64,000 nucleotides of DNA from Xiphydria camelus (GCA_963678675.1 OY783193.1:18363940-18427939), one strand, 5' to 3'. Shown: positions 35,429 through 46,711, counted from the stretch's first letter. Numbers and translations are program-made. Notes: generated by a model from the letters alone, not told the origin.

Positions 35429-37373
35429 CGTATGTCCAATGGCTAGTCGAGCAGGTGCAGCGACCTGAATTTTCCTGAAACTTGACTTCGGCAGTGTTTT
35501 AGTTAAAGGTGGCTTTGGAAGATGGCGCGCATACGAGCGAAACGTTTGAAATATCTAATTTCCCGATAGGTAAAAGCGGGAGGTAGATAAATGCGGGAGA
35601 TCGAAGTGTAACCTCAAAATTGTGAATGTTGGAATAATGGTGAGTAATTGTTTGAAACGATAAGACATAATAATTCGGGTTTTTTTTCGATGTTCAACTA
35701 AATAACACGACTGATACCTAATTGCAGAGAGAAGCGACTGGCAGTCGTGGAGGAAGGGACTACCGTCAACGTGATCCTCGTCAGAGTGGTCGAGCTCTGC
35801 CTCGGCGACGAAAGGTGCAATTAAAATGAAATGAAAGCCTGAGTCAAGGTGAAAATTGGAAGGCGTGGAAAGAAAACGCGGCAGAGTCGCCAACAGAAGG
35901 AGTGAGTGAAGTGCGAAAGAAAAGTGCAGTGGCGCCGAAAAACGTCGCATGTAGAAGACAGTGACGAACAGCAGCAGCAGCTGGTCGACACTGCTCAACT
36001 CCGCACCAGCTCCTGAATGATATCTCGCCGATCGCGATACGCGGCAGCTCCTGTGGACAACGATTCCAGACACTCGAGTCGTAGTCGCAGCAAGGACAGC
36101 AGCAGCAGCAGCGTCGACGGCAGGGCCACCGTTGGAAAGCGAAGGCAATCCAAGACCGACTCGGATAGCTGTAAGAGAAAGACACATCGGCGGAAACATA
36201 AAATATCGAAGCAAGACTTGCAATGAGAGTGTGGTAAGAGGAAGAAGAAAAATGACAGAGACAAGGCGACGAGACGGAGGAGGAAGTCGTCACCACGAAG
36301 GGTTCCTGAAACGGTAGCAGTACTAGCACCGTGCGAACAGTTCCAGAGAACAGGCCGTCTACACCCAGTCGTAAATCATGCCGAATTCCTGTGACACCCG
36401 ACAGCGGCATCACGTCAGGAGTGTGAACGGTGGAGAAGAACGGGAGCCTCACTGAAAAAGGAAGAAGCAGTGTTGGCGGTGGTAGTGACAGCTAAGGAAC
36501 CCTTCGTGGTGACGACTTCCTCCTCCGTCTCGTCGCCTTGTCTCTGTCATTTTTCTTCTTCCTCTTACCACACTCTCATTGCAAGTCTTGCTTTGATATT
36601 TTATGTTTCCGCCGATGTGTCTTTCTCTTACAACTATCCGAGTCGGTCTTGGATTGCCTTCGCTTTCCAACGGTGGCCCTGCCGTCGACGCTGCTGCTGC
36701 TGCTATCCTTGCTGCGACTACGACTCGAGTGTCTGGAATCGTTGTCCACAGGAGCTGCCGCGTATCGCGATCGGCGAGATATCATTCAGGAGCTGGTGCA
36801 GAGTTGAGCAGTGTCGACCAGCTGCTGCTGCTGTTCGTCACTGTCTTCTACATGCGACGTTTTTCGGCGCCACTGCACTTTTCTTTCGCACTTCACTCAC
36901 TCCTTCTGTTGGCGACTCTGCCGCGTTTTCTTTCCACGCCTTCCAATTTTCACCTTGACTCAGGCTTTCATTTCATTTTAATTGCACCTTTCGTCGCCGA
37001 GGCAGAGCTCGACCACTCTGACGAGGATCACGTTGACGGTAGTCCCTTCCTCCACGACTGCCAGTCGCTTCTCTCTGCAATTAGGTATCAGTCGTGTTAT
37101 TTAGTTGAACATCGAAAAAAACCCGAATTATTATGTCTTATAGTTTCAAACAATTACTCACCATTATTCCAGCATTCACAATTTTGAGGTTACACTTCGA
37201 TCTCCCGCATTTATCTACCTCCCGCTTTTACCTATCGGGAAATTAGATATTTCAAACGTTTCGCTCGTATGCGCGCCATCTTCCAAAGCCACCTTTAACT
37301 AAAACACTGCCGAAGTCAAGTTTCAGGAAAATTCAGGTCGCTGCACCTGCTCGACTAGCCATTGGACATACGG
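35428..37373. mobile_element. 1.95-kb near-perfect palindrome of family F carrying a coding-like insert
   Basis: The ends read CCGTATGTCCAATGGCTAG inward from TA. Arms of about 880 bases (35,428-36,308 and 36,494-37,373) are inverted and differ at only a handful of bases. The loop is 185 bases. The outer 250 bases of each arm are family F sequence (GACTTCGGCAGTGTTTTAGT, GGGAGATCGAAGTGTAACC). The inner part is GC-rich and coding-like. (TA)n tracts flank both sides. Long open frames on the opposite strand are shadows of the palindrome. Confidence 0.9.
36017..36494 (+). pseudogene. Arg/Ser/Lys-rich host-like coding fragment captured in the palindrome
   Basis: From 36,017 the frame reads MISRRSRYAAAPVDND, then SRHSSRSRSKDSSSSSVDG and KRRQSKTDSDSCKRKTHRRK, to TGA at 36,224-36,226. 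The same frame then continues ECGKRKKKNDRDK, ATRRRRKSSPRRVPETV. After a shift near 36,310 another frame gives TVRTVPENRPSTPSRKSCRI and PVTPDSGITSGV, a TGA, then TVEKNGSLTEKGRSS. Low-complexity SR/K-rich text with phosphosite-like TP and SP is typical of nuclear or RNA-processing proteins. Part (up to about 36,308) is also present in inverse in the right arm. I cannot name the parent gene. Capture from a host gene is inferred. Confidence 0.45.
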
Positions 37374-37995
37374 TATATATATATATATAGTAAATATATT
37401 AGTAAATATATTAGTAAATTAGAAATTGAATTGGTTAAAATTGCAAGCAAGTCGGGCTACAATTTAAACCTTTAAGCAAAATTCAATTGATGACAGCATT
37501 TTCCATGTTTTAATTTTCTCCAGCAGACGTTACGACTGCATGTAATGATTTGTAAAGTATTTGACATTAGCTTGTATAAATATTCTTAATTTTACTTTAC
37601 AAAAAAATTGATTGATTGTGTTGTACACTGATAAGAAATTTTTCATCCCGTTATATACTTCCAAACTTTAATGAATATTAATTCAATTAATTTTTGATCT
37701 GTTATTTGTGCTCTCATTTGTATTTATGTAAAAGAGAAATCATTTCGAAAAAGTTATACGATAATTAAAACATTAATAATTTGGTCCTCATAAGTACCTT
37801 TCGTCCCCTGAAACTGCTACGATTTCATGGTCCCGATATGTCACACAGCATGCCTGAGGAATTACGAGGACCGGTCCCCATAATACACGATACGTATAGA
37901 AACGTTTGGGGACGGTCCCCGTATGTACCAAAGGTCCTCGTAATGACCGTTAGACCCCTGAACTGGTCCCGACAAGTACCTTTCCATAAAAATAT
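37374..37995. other. Unassigned stretch with GGTCCC/GTACC repeats
   Basis: Bases 37,780-37,985 hold several degenerate copies of (A)GGTCCCGATATGT and AAGTACCTTTC in both orientations. These suggest a short decayed inverted-repeat element. The rest is AT-rich and featureless. Confidence 0.35.
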
Positions 37996-37997
37996 AT

Positions 37998-38490
37998 ACC
38001 GCATGTCCTATGGCCAACCGCGCAGGTGAGCTGCGACCTGAATTCTTGACTTCGGCAGTATTTATGTGGTACAGTTAGAGTGGGCTTCAGACGAGAGCGC
38101 TGCATAAGAACGAAAAGTGTCGACTGCTCTTCTAATAGCTGTCAATTCGGGAGATCGAAACGTTTCGTGTAACCTCAAAATCGTAAAGTTTTGAATTAGT
38201 AGTGAATAATTTGTAGAAGTGATGAGAAATAATCATAAATAATCTTCCGAATTGACACCTTAGGTATCGCTCACGCCACTTCGTAAAACTACTTCCTAGA
38301 CACGCGCGGTGCTAGCGCGGAAATAATTTCTGAAACAAATAGGCATGAGGCGTGTAATTCGGTTGGACATCGAAAAAACCCGAATGATTGTTAACTCTCA
38401 CTTCTGAACATTACTTACCATTTATTCAAAGATTCATGATTTCGAGCTTAGACTTCGATCTCCCGAATTGATATCCATCGGGAGTTATAT
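37998..38490. mobile_element. Family F fold-back, decayed and one-ended
   Basis: The left terminus CCGCATGTCCTATGGCCAA and the core GTCAATTCGGGAGATCGAAA are followed by an inverse core (CTTCGATCTCCCGAATTGAT near 38,455). The right terminus is missing. It is close in sequence to the outer part of the 35,428 palindrome. Confidence 0.65.
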
Positions 38491-38583
38491 AGAGTATCAA
38501 TCATCGAGAAAATATAGTAGGCTCAGCAGTATTTACGGCTGCTATGGCGAGGGCAATTTTTTTAACTGCTAACATCGAGAGAA

Positions 38584-38698
38584 AAATTCATTTGAATCAA
38601 TTGAATTCTCATCCCCTCACTCATAAGAGGAACTTCATTCTACAAAATGCTATTCTCACGAGTGGGGGAACGGGAATTCAGTTGATTCAAATGAATTT
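38584..38698. mobile_element. 115-bp MITE with about 38-bp arms
   Basis: AAATTCATTTGAATCAATTG at the left is mirrored by CAGTTGATTCAAATGAATTT at the right. The arms continue to CCCCTCACTC / GAGTGGGGG. It adjoins a (TG)n tract. Confidence 0.75.
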
Positions 38699-38724
38699 GT
38701 GTGTGTGTGTGTGTGTGTGTGTGT
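38698..38724. repeat. (TG)n microsatellite
   Basis: Thirteen TG dinucleotides directly follow the MITE. Confidence 0.95.
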
Positions 38725-38759
38725 TCAAGGTATATACAGTTTCCAGAAGAAAATTCATA

Positions 38760-39697
38760 AAATACTGAAAAGATGATCCACGTGTTCTTATTATATAATA
38801 TTGAAGGAGATTACCGTAGGTGATACCACTCCTACGTATTATTTAGACAATGTCGAAGCTTCATTCGTATACCAACGGAAAGTCGGTCCTAGGATACTTT
38901 GTCTACCCGGAGGGTAGTCAGGGAAATGCACCCCTCGTGGCCGGCATTTAAAACTCAGGACCAATCCCGGCAGTGCAAAGTGAACCGGGGGTCGTTAGAT
39001 TAAACTCCAACCCCTCTCGCGACGCCTCGGATAACTCTGACGCCACAGCGGGTTAAAAACAGACAGGAAGAGCATGACTCATCGTCCGTGAGAGATAGGA
39101 GCTACTCTCCGGGGGGGGGGGGGGGGGCAGTAGATATAATTCCCTCAGTTCATATTTTATTTCTGAATAGTTCTCGAGTAAGTCGATTCAGAAGCTTGAT
39201 TTGAAACTTATCTGATGCAAGAGCGGGTATGAGCTCTTTCGGGCAGTTAATAACTTCCTGTTGGGCCTGATTGACAGTGAGTGAATTTCTCTTCCTTTCC
39301 TCTCGATTCTAACACTTGTGAGTCAATGCAATCAACACAGCCTAAAACTCCCGAGAAGTGGGACAAGGAAGACGGGAGGAGTACGGGAAGAGGGTGGATC
39401 GTCCTATCTAAGGATACCCCCCACCCCCCTACCTAACTCCTCTCGCTAATACATAATTACTTTTAATCATGCTTGGAAGCTCCTCGTTCTATTGTGATGC
39501 AAGTTTAACATAAATAGGAAAAAACATATATTTCAGGGCTAGAAGTTGGTCACTTTAAAAGTGATTTGGTCACTTTTTTTCAATGAGTCACTTTTTTGTG
39601 ACTCTTTTCATCAGAAGTCACTTCTACACCCTAATTTTGACATTTTGATTTATCATTTATGATTGTTAAAGTTACATAATAGCAAAAGTTCTATACA
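38760..39697. other. Unassigned GC-richer stretch with a G17 run
   Basis: Bases 38,880-39,130 are GC-rich and end in 17 consecutive Gs (39,111-39,127). On the minus strand this starts with a C17 run. GTCACTTTT-type repeats lie at 39,550-39,630 and again near 41,350-41,400. A degraded retroelement 3' end is possible but not shown. Confidence 0.35.
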
Positions 39698-39699
39698 TA

Positions 39700-39914
39700 C
39701 AGGGTGTTCCGCTCAGAATAGTCATGACAGATGTGGCCTAATTTGCCCATACTTGTCCTAGCGACCAATGATGGATTGACGGTATAAGTATTAACTAACA
39801 ACCAAGTTCAAACTGTCAGTCAATACTTATGCCGTCGATCTATCATTGATCGGCGGGAGATGTATAAGCAAATTAGCCCACACCTGTCATGACTATCCTG
39901 ACTGGAATACCCTG
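39700..39914. mobile_element. TA-flanked fold-back MITE, CAGGGTGTTCC family, copy 2
   Basis: The ends CAGGGTGTTCCGCTCAG and CAGGGTATTCCAGTCAG point inward from TA (39,698-39,699 and 39,915-39,916). The arms share ATAGTCATGACAG, TTTGCCCATACTT and CAATGAT. Copy 1 is at 7,385-7,597. Confidence 0.85.
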
Positions 39915-39961
39915 TATAGATGCCGAGAAAGCTGAATAAGTTTAGCGCAAGCTATGTTAGA

Positions 39962-40895
39962 ACCTGACTGGAAATTATCCCGATGTCCTATAAGGACCTA
40001 ATCGGGTATTCCTAAGGTATACCTACCCTGCTCAGGCGTGTCCGATGAGATCCTTATCGGGATCAAATCAGGTAAAAGTCCACAAGGTTTATATGATCAG
40101 GTTCTCATCAGGATCATGTTCTTTTTCCCTCGTCTGAAAATGTTACTTTTAGACGCAAAGTCTAGTAGGGTATACCATCGGGTCCCCGTCGGGACCATGT
40201 CTTTTTACCTTCTTTGAAAATTTTATTTCGTGCACAAAGTCCATTAGGATCACAGAATTGGATCTTCATGAAGATCACGTCCTCTTGCCTTGCTTCAAAG
40301 TTTTATCTTGAACGCGAGGTTCAGTAGGGTTATATCATCGGATTCTCGTCAGGATTACATGTTTTTGCCTCGTTTAAGAATTACATCTTGGACGCAAAGT
40401 ATCGTTGAACGACTCATTATGAAACAAAGGATTAAAGTTCTTATATCTTAAGTAATAGGTATATCGCATTGATTTTTTTAACTCATATACCAAAGTTTTA
40501 AAACACTTACAGAAGAGTCGGTGGCTCAATTGGTAGAGTGCGAAAGCATTCCCAGTTGCGAAGCAGCCCGTCCTAAAGAGCGCAGGTACGAGTACCGGTA
40601 GGGTATGAGAATAGGCTACCATTTTTCTTACTTTTTTACCTCAATAACAATATTTAATAGCTCATTGATAATATTATTTCGATTTTCTACTCGGTTATTG
40701 TACAATACAATTACTCTAAATAATTTGTCAGGGCCGATCATGTTTAACCGGTAAGATCCCTATGAAGCATTTGCGTTACATGTACGAGTACAATCGGAGC
40801 CCTATCGGATTACCTGATAAAGGCCCGATTACTTTCTCAGTTAAAAGCCAGATCAGGTTCTGATAAGAACCCTACTGCTTTTTCCAGTCGGGAAA
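39962..40895. mobile_element. Decayed element with (C)CTGACTGGAAA ends and ATCGGG repeats
   Basis: ACCTGACTGGAAATTATC at the left and TTTTTCCAGTCGGGAA at the right are imperfect inverted ends. The inside holds many GATCAGGTTCTCATCAGGATC and ATCGGG-type degenerate units. A tRNA-like sequence lies in the middle. No transposase frame was seen. Confidence 0.45.
40517..40600 (+). ncRNA. tRNA-like sequence (SINE head or pseudogene)
   Basis: An A box (TGGCTCAATTGGTAGAGTG, 40,522-40,540) and a B box (GGTACGAGTACC, 40,584-40,595) stand at tRNA-like spacing, with TTGCGAAGCA in the anticodon-arm position. The B box departs from GGTTCGANTCC, and the stems are incomplete. A functional tRNA is unlikely. 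Confidence 0.45.
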
Positions 40896-41436
40896 GTGTT
40901 AAGTCAGTGCAGAAAGAAATAGTTAACCAAATTTAGGAAACTGATTTAGTACAAAAGCAAGTTAAAAAGATAAAGTCAGAATTAATCACACAATTCATTG
41001 CTAAGACTAAAGTTATGAAGATCAAAATCAGCGTAAATTATTTATTCTGGATCTCTTTACCTAATTCTGGTACATTGATTCAGAATAGGTAATGTACCCT
41101 AATTATTATTACTCAAAACTAAAGTTACAAATTAAAGAGTAGACTATCAAAAAGTTTTTACGTTTTTCGCATGTATTTAGATTAGATACTAAGTTTATTT
41201 TACTCAGTCAGTAGTTATTTGAGTGCCGAGATGAAGGTAAATATGTTTAACCTTTTTTTGAGGTAGAGTTCTGAAATCATAAATGTAAAATTGAGATACT
41301 TATTTGTTCCTTAAGTTTATTGTAATTCAAAAATAAAGATTACTTTGATCACTTTTTGGTCACTCTTTTGTGCTCGTGAAGTCACTATTTTCCTTATTTT
41401 AGATGTCGTAGACCACTTCCCAGGTAGCACACTAAC
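40896..41436. other. No recognisable feature
   Basis: AT-rich. GTCACTTTTTGGTCACTCTT near 41,350 echoes 39,555, so the 39.5-41.4 kb interval may be bracketed by a decayed repeat. Confidence 0.3.
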
Positions 41437-41610
41437 GTCGAAATGACGTTTTTTGAAGGTCAGTTCTGACGTCAGGTGACGAAAAATATGACGTCATTTT
41501 AACGTCGCAAAGACGGTCTAATTGCACATCCACACGACGTCAGAAAAATTACGTCATAATGACGTTCTACCGTACGTTGTGATGACGTAAACAATGACGG
41601 TTCTAAAAGG
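41437..41610. repeat. Dense GACGT / ACGTCA array
   Basis: Around a dozen copies of GACGT or ACGTC occur in about 170 bases, in both orientations (for example AACGTCGAAATGACG, GACGTCATTTTAACGTCG). Spacing is irregular, so it is not a simple tandem repeat. It lies right beside the 5S-like sequence, downstream of it on the minus strand. Confidence 0.75.
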
Positions 41611-41635
41611 TTAGATCTGATATATATCTTCATCA

Positions 41636-41740
41636 TGAGCGGTCACCCATCCAACTACTGTCCGCACTTTTTGCTGCTTAACTTCGCTGATCGGTTGGTG
41701 TCCTCGAGTCCTCATCTGCTGCACGCTCCTGTGGTTAACA
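41636..41740 (-). ncRNA. 5S rRNA-derived sequence (SINE3-type head or pseudogene)
   Basis: On the minus strand, CCGATCAGCGAAGTTAAGCA followed by GTTGGATGGGTGACCGCTC matches the internal promoter half of 5S rRNA (box A-like AAGTTAAGCAGC, box C-like GGATGGGTGACCGC). The centre has drifted (AAAAAGTGCGGACAG), and the 5' part is only loosely similar. It cannot be a working 5S gene. Confidence 0.65.
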
Positions 41741-42079
41741 ATATTATTACTGTCCGGTGGCTGCGCGATCTAGGAGTCGGAGATCTCCTCAGGGCGTAAC
41801 TCCTGAGTGCACGATGTCGTGACGCTGCCGGTTTGCCGGACTTAGCGATGAGAGGGTTTAATTTTCACGGCTGTTTAGTTGAATGGATTTACTATTTCCG
41901 TATGGCCGGTTTGCCGTATGGCGGCTGCTCGACGCGATAGAAATCCGGAAATTCAAAACGCGCGACTCACGAATGATAATAATTGGTAACTGTCGCTGTC
42001 CTTCCCCGAGATGCGCTTCTTATATGATTTTAAGTGTACGCCCAAAAAAGGGTAGTTGTCGGGGGAAGGCTTGATCTGA

Positions 42080-43470
42080 TTGGTCAGATCTGACGTGCGA
42101 CTTTCGGAAAATTCTCTCGGCGAGATGGAGGGGGAGCGTTGGTCGCGGAAAACAGAGGCGCTATTAGGTGCCCATACACACAGAGGTCGAACTGTCGGTT
42201 TGGAACGGCGCGGTTCGAACCGGCAATTTTACCTTTCAGTTAGTGGGCGCGCCACGCGCCAGATCGAACTGTCAGGCTGACCCGTCAGTCCAGACCGACG
42301 GGAAAAACTGCCGCCGTCCACTAACATGCGTTTTAGCACGACAGACGGAACGTCGGTTCGTACCGCTTAATATCATCCTAATCTAAGCGAAAGCGCTATT
42401 TAGGCCCTTCGTTCACCGACAAGATAAACCGACAATTCTGTGTATGGGTACCTATTTAAAAATATCGTCGTAGACATTTGGATTTTTATGTTAATATTTA
42501 TTAGAGAAAAATGCTCAAAACCGGCGATTAAGAATCTGTATGAAGCTTGTTGAAGCGGTTGAAAAGTATCCGCTAAGTTAAAACAAAACAAAAATCATCG
42601 GAAAATACCAATTTTAGTGAAGTTAGAGGCATTTGTTTACAAGAGCGCGCGGGCGCTACGGCGCGTATTTATGTACAAAATTCAATATCTCGAGAACTAT
42701 TCATCATAACAAAATGAGATAAAAACCAATCGTTTCGTCTTGAAATTCTCTACATTTTTTCCGCAGCATGTCTCGATAACTTCTCAATAGTTTTCGAGAT
42801 ATTTAAAGAAAAAGCCGTACAAAAAATACATTTTTATTAAAAATTAAAAAGCAAACTTTGGCTTTATGTCACATTTGTTCTATATATTTTTCCGAGTATT
42901 TTAAAAGAAGAAAAATTAAAATCGTACACTCTCTCTTATGAAGTAAAAGCGCAACAAAATCGATTTTCTCAGCACGTCTACTGTCGGTCGACACTACGGG
43001 TCGATCTGCAGTTTTGCGGCCGGCCGGCCTGTGGCGGTTCGACCTGTCAGTTTTAACCGCGGATTTCTATTCTGCGTTAGTGGACGACGACGGTTAAAAC
43101 CGACGGATCGACCCGACGGTTCGAACTGCCGTTCCAAACCGACAGTTCGACCTCTGTGTGTATGGGCACCTATTGATGCGCGATTGCACGTGCACCGTGC
43201 GAAGGAGCGAGGATCCTGGATGACAGTGGTGCCATTGATCCTCGGTTACACGTGCACGGCCGGGAGATTTGACTCTCACCTCGTAAAAATGCGGCGATAC
43301 GTATGAAGGAGTGGACGGTCCTGGAAAACAGAGTCGCTATTGATGCGAGATCGCACGTGCACCGTGCGAAGGAGCGAGGATCCGTGATGACAGTGGTGCC
43401 ATTGATCCTCGGTCGTACGTGCACGGCCGAGAGGTTTAACTTTCACCTCGCGACACTGTTTTCCTGCGAC
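42080..43470 (+). repeat. 167-bp tandem repeat interrupted by a transposon
   Basis: The unit with CTATTGATGCG and GCACGTGCACCGTGCGAAGG starts at 43,171 and again at 43,338 (period 167). The sequence before the transposon (GGAAAACAGAGGCGCTATT, ending at 42,165) equals the end of a unit (GGAAAACAGAGTCGCTATT near 43,323). At least three units therefore existed, one split by the element at 42,166-43,171. Confidence 0.8.
42166..43171. mobile_element. 1,006-bp DNA transposon with 44-bp perfect TIRs
   Basis: Both ends read AGGTGCCCATACACACAGAG inward and stay identical for 44 bases, through TCGGTTTGGAACGGC. The three-base duplication ATT lies at 42,163-42,165 and 43,172-43,174. The unoccupied version (GCTATTGATGCG) survives at 43,336. 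Subterminal parts contain more TCGAAC/CGACGG repeats. There is no transposase. The superfamily is not clear from ATT. Confidence 0.92.
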
Positions 43471-43473
43471 CCC

Positions 43474-43661
43474 TATAGGCGGCGAGCGAATATTGTTTAG
43501 CAGCGCCTCTCCTAGGCGAACCGAAACATTTATTACGGGAACTGACCAGAGTCACTTAGGTCGGGTGTCCACCGGGTCGGGCCGACCAGAATCGCTGAGC
43601 CGATCGCTGAGCACTTGAGTATGTCTATATATACCCAATCTGTATATCTATATATACCCAA

Positions 43662-43716
<55 letters not shown>

Positions 43717-45230
43717 CCAAGTGCCCAGCGATCGGCCCAATTGTGGTCGGCCCGATCCGGTGGACACCCGGCCTTGTAGTTAAGTGACCGTAGGACCTGA
43801 TGTGTCAATGTCAACTTGCTGGCAATGGATACTATAATTTATTTCAGCTTTCAGGCTGTAAAATGTATGCATCATAATGATGCTTCGTATAAAAATGGCC
43901 TAAAATTAGTCTTTTCTAAACATGTTTTAAATGCGAGTAAGCGCACACACACACAAATGTGGTATAACCCAAATTTCTGTGATAGAAGACCGTGTGATTC
44001 GCCAGACATCAGTAACTCTTAATCCATATTCAGTTACTTTAGAAGTAAGTAGTCAATAGCTTTCCCCTTGCGACTTTGTCCGCGTGAATCACGAAATAAT
44101 CTCGTCTTTATTTTACTTCCTTAAGGGAGTTGGTATATAGATAGTAGATATATAAAAAGAAAACGTGCGTATTCAAATGCAACGTTGTATTAAAATTTGA
44201 AAGCAATCGGTGAATAACTTTCGGAAATTTAAGAGATATTTTTATTCATTTATCTCCTTGAAGAGTAGGTATATAAAGAGTAGGTATATATGAAAAACGC
44301 GCGTATTCGAATGCAACGTTATGTCCAAATTTCAAAGCAATCGGTAAAGAACTTTCGGAGATCTTACGACGCGGTCTCAACGTGTCGACATTGACGTGAC
44401 ACATGCACAATACAGGTATGTAGTGCTCTCGCCCAGTTTATGACCCTGTGAGACCGCGACGTTAGACCTTGAAGAAACGAATATAACATTTTTATTTAAA
44501 CGTGTATATGGAAGATAGAAGAAGATAGATAGCGGTGTTTATTAGAATGGGTATTATGGAAAGCGGTTCATTACGACTCGTCCAGTAATTAATCCTTCAG
44601 GGAAAGGTGCATGGCTGCAGGCTCATTGACAGCCTAAATTCGCAAAAACCTACCGCTTCGCCATTGTGACCGATTTACAAAATGTATCAAGTGACTTGAG
44701 TTTGTGTTAATATGTGTTCCGTCGCAAGGGGACTTCTATGTCATTTCTTACCGCTCACTATCATCGCAACCTAAGTAACGCGCCAATCTAGATCTAATCT
44801 CTACATCGATCGCGAACAGTGTATGGCTTTCCTGGATAAACCAGGTATCAAAATTCCCCAATTGTCCATCGACTGCATCCGACATTCCTCCCCTTAATCC
44901 AGCTCGGATCGCTTTTGTGACGGTACCTATTGAAGCAGGCACTGCGAGAGACGGCTTGCTACGAATCGCTCTGAAATTACCTTCGGAGAAAAGTTCGGAA
45001 CTGCGACATTTACGACCTAGGTATGTTTATCGAAATATTCGTTTCGCCTACGACGCGATTAATTCTAGTCGGCGAATTATTTGTGGTCGATGCTACCAAG
45101 AAGCACGAATCAACCCTCCTAATTCCGTCGCTCGTTGCGATGGAACAGGATTGACAGCTGGCACGTCGCAGTCAACTCATTCCCGTGGAAACTGTACAAA
45201 GTCGCCGATGGTGGCGCAGGTAGCAAATTC
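43474..45230. mobile_element. TIR unit T, copy 2
   Basis: It begins TATAGGCGGCGAGCGAAT and matches copy 1 almost base for base until AGCAAATTC at 45,230. The terminal GCTCGCCGCCTATA is missing, and copy 3 starts at once. It carries the same nested GGTCGGGTGTCC MITE (43,559-43,773). Confidence 0.88.
43559..43773. mobile_element. GGTCGGGTGTCC MITE, copy 2
   Basis: Same ends and centre as the MITE at 25,086-25,290. The (TA)n core is longer here (about 48 bases against about 36). Confidence 0.85.
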
Positions 45231-45565
45231 GAATATTGTTTAGCAGCGCCTCTCCGCGGCGAACCGAAATATTTATTACGGGAACTGACCAGAGTCACTT
45301 AGGTCGGGTGCCCACCGGGTCGGGCCGACCAGAATCGGGCCGATCGCTGAGCACTTGAGTGTATCTATATATACCCAATCTGTGCATATATATATATATA
45401 TATATATGTGTGCATGTTATTTAAATGGGAAAAAGAAAATTGCGATGAGGCAGTTGTTAATATTAATATTAAGAGCTGAAACTTCAGCAGAATTTCTTTC
45501 TCGTCATTCTCAACAATGTTTTCATAGTAATTTTAAAAAAAGTTTTTTTGGCCTACCCTAATATA

Positions 45566-46711
45566 CAGGGTGGACCAGATTTTTATATGTGATAGAACAA
45601 CAAAAAAAAGTAGACTCGTAAGAAAATTTGTTTCAAAAATGTTTCCTAACAAAGATATAGGGTGTCAGTTTCGAAAAAATTGTTTTCTCATCATAACTTC
45701 TAAACTACTTGATCGATTTCCATAAAATTTCGCACACAGGCTAATGTAGAACAGCTCTAAGCAATAATTAAATAATTTTTAAAAATTCTCCAGTGGCGTA
45801 GATACTAGGGGCCGGTACCCCCTTTCCCCCTCCCAATCTTCGGCGCCACTGGATATTTTGCAAAGAAAATTTAATTATTGGATTTCCCGTTTAATTTAGA
45901 GAAAAAAATCATCCTTTCAAATTTTTGATTTATGACTTCGTTTTTGAGATATTTATTTTAATTTATAGGGTTGCGAGCAGGCCAAAGCTAGGTTGAATCC
46001 ATTAATTGTGATATGTGATAGAGCAACAAAAAAAAATAGATTCTCATGAGAAAATTTGTTTCAAAAATGTTTCCTAACAAAGATATAGGGTGTCAAAGTT
46101 TCGAAAAAAAAAATGGTTTTCTCATTCCCCTTTCCTCCTTCCCAATCTTCGGCGCCACTGGATATTTTGCAAAGAAAATTTAATTATTGGATTCCCCGTT
46201 TAATTTAAAGAAAAAAATCACCCTTACAAATTTTTGATTTGTGACTTCGTTTTTGAGATTTTTTTCTTTAAATTAAACGCAACCCTATAAATTAAAATAA
46301 ATATCTCAAAAACGAAGCCATAAATCAAAAATTTGCAAGGGTGATTTTTTTCTCTAAATTAAACGGGGAATCCAATAATTAAATTTTCTTTGCAAAATGT
46401 CCAGTGGCGCCGAAGATTGGGAGGGGGAAAGGAGGATACCGGCCCCTAGTATCTACGCCACAGGAGAATTTTTAAAAATGATTTAATTATTGCTTAGAGG
46501 TGTTCTACATTGACCTGTGTGTGAAATTTCATAGAAATCGATCAAGTAGTTTAGAAGTTATGATGAGAAAACAATTTTTTTTTCGAAACTTTGACACCCT
46601 GTATCTTTGTTAGGAAACATTTTTGAAAAAAATTTTCCTATGAAAGTCCACTTTTTTTTTGGTTGTTCTATCACATATAAAAAAAAATGACGTTTAACCT
46701 GGTCCACCCTG
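45566..46711. mobile_element. Long fold-back element, CAGGGTGGACCAG family, copy 2
   Basis: The ends CAGGGTGGACCAG and CAGGGTGGACCAGG are flanked by TA (45,564-45,565 and 46,712-46,713). The arms match copy 1 (8,871-9,940) in GATAGAACAACA, ATGTTTCCTAACAAAGATA and the CAGTGGCG mini repeat. An internal duplication near 46,020-46,260 makes it longer. Confidence 0.85.

Noticed and set aside
35555..36452. Long minus-strand frames of over 200 codons, with matching plus-strand ones at 36,470-37,187
   Set aside because: They are antisense to the SR-rich frame and arise from its GC-rich codon pattern. They cross the boundary between family F sequence and the insert, and frames overlap each other.
39111..39127. 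G17 run as a G-quadruplex or telomere-like element
   Set aside because: A simple homopolymer without periodic spacing; could also be an assembly-length error.
40517..40600. Functional tRNA gene
   Set aside because: A and B boxes are recognisable, but acceptor and anticodon stems do not pair fully.
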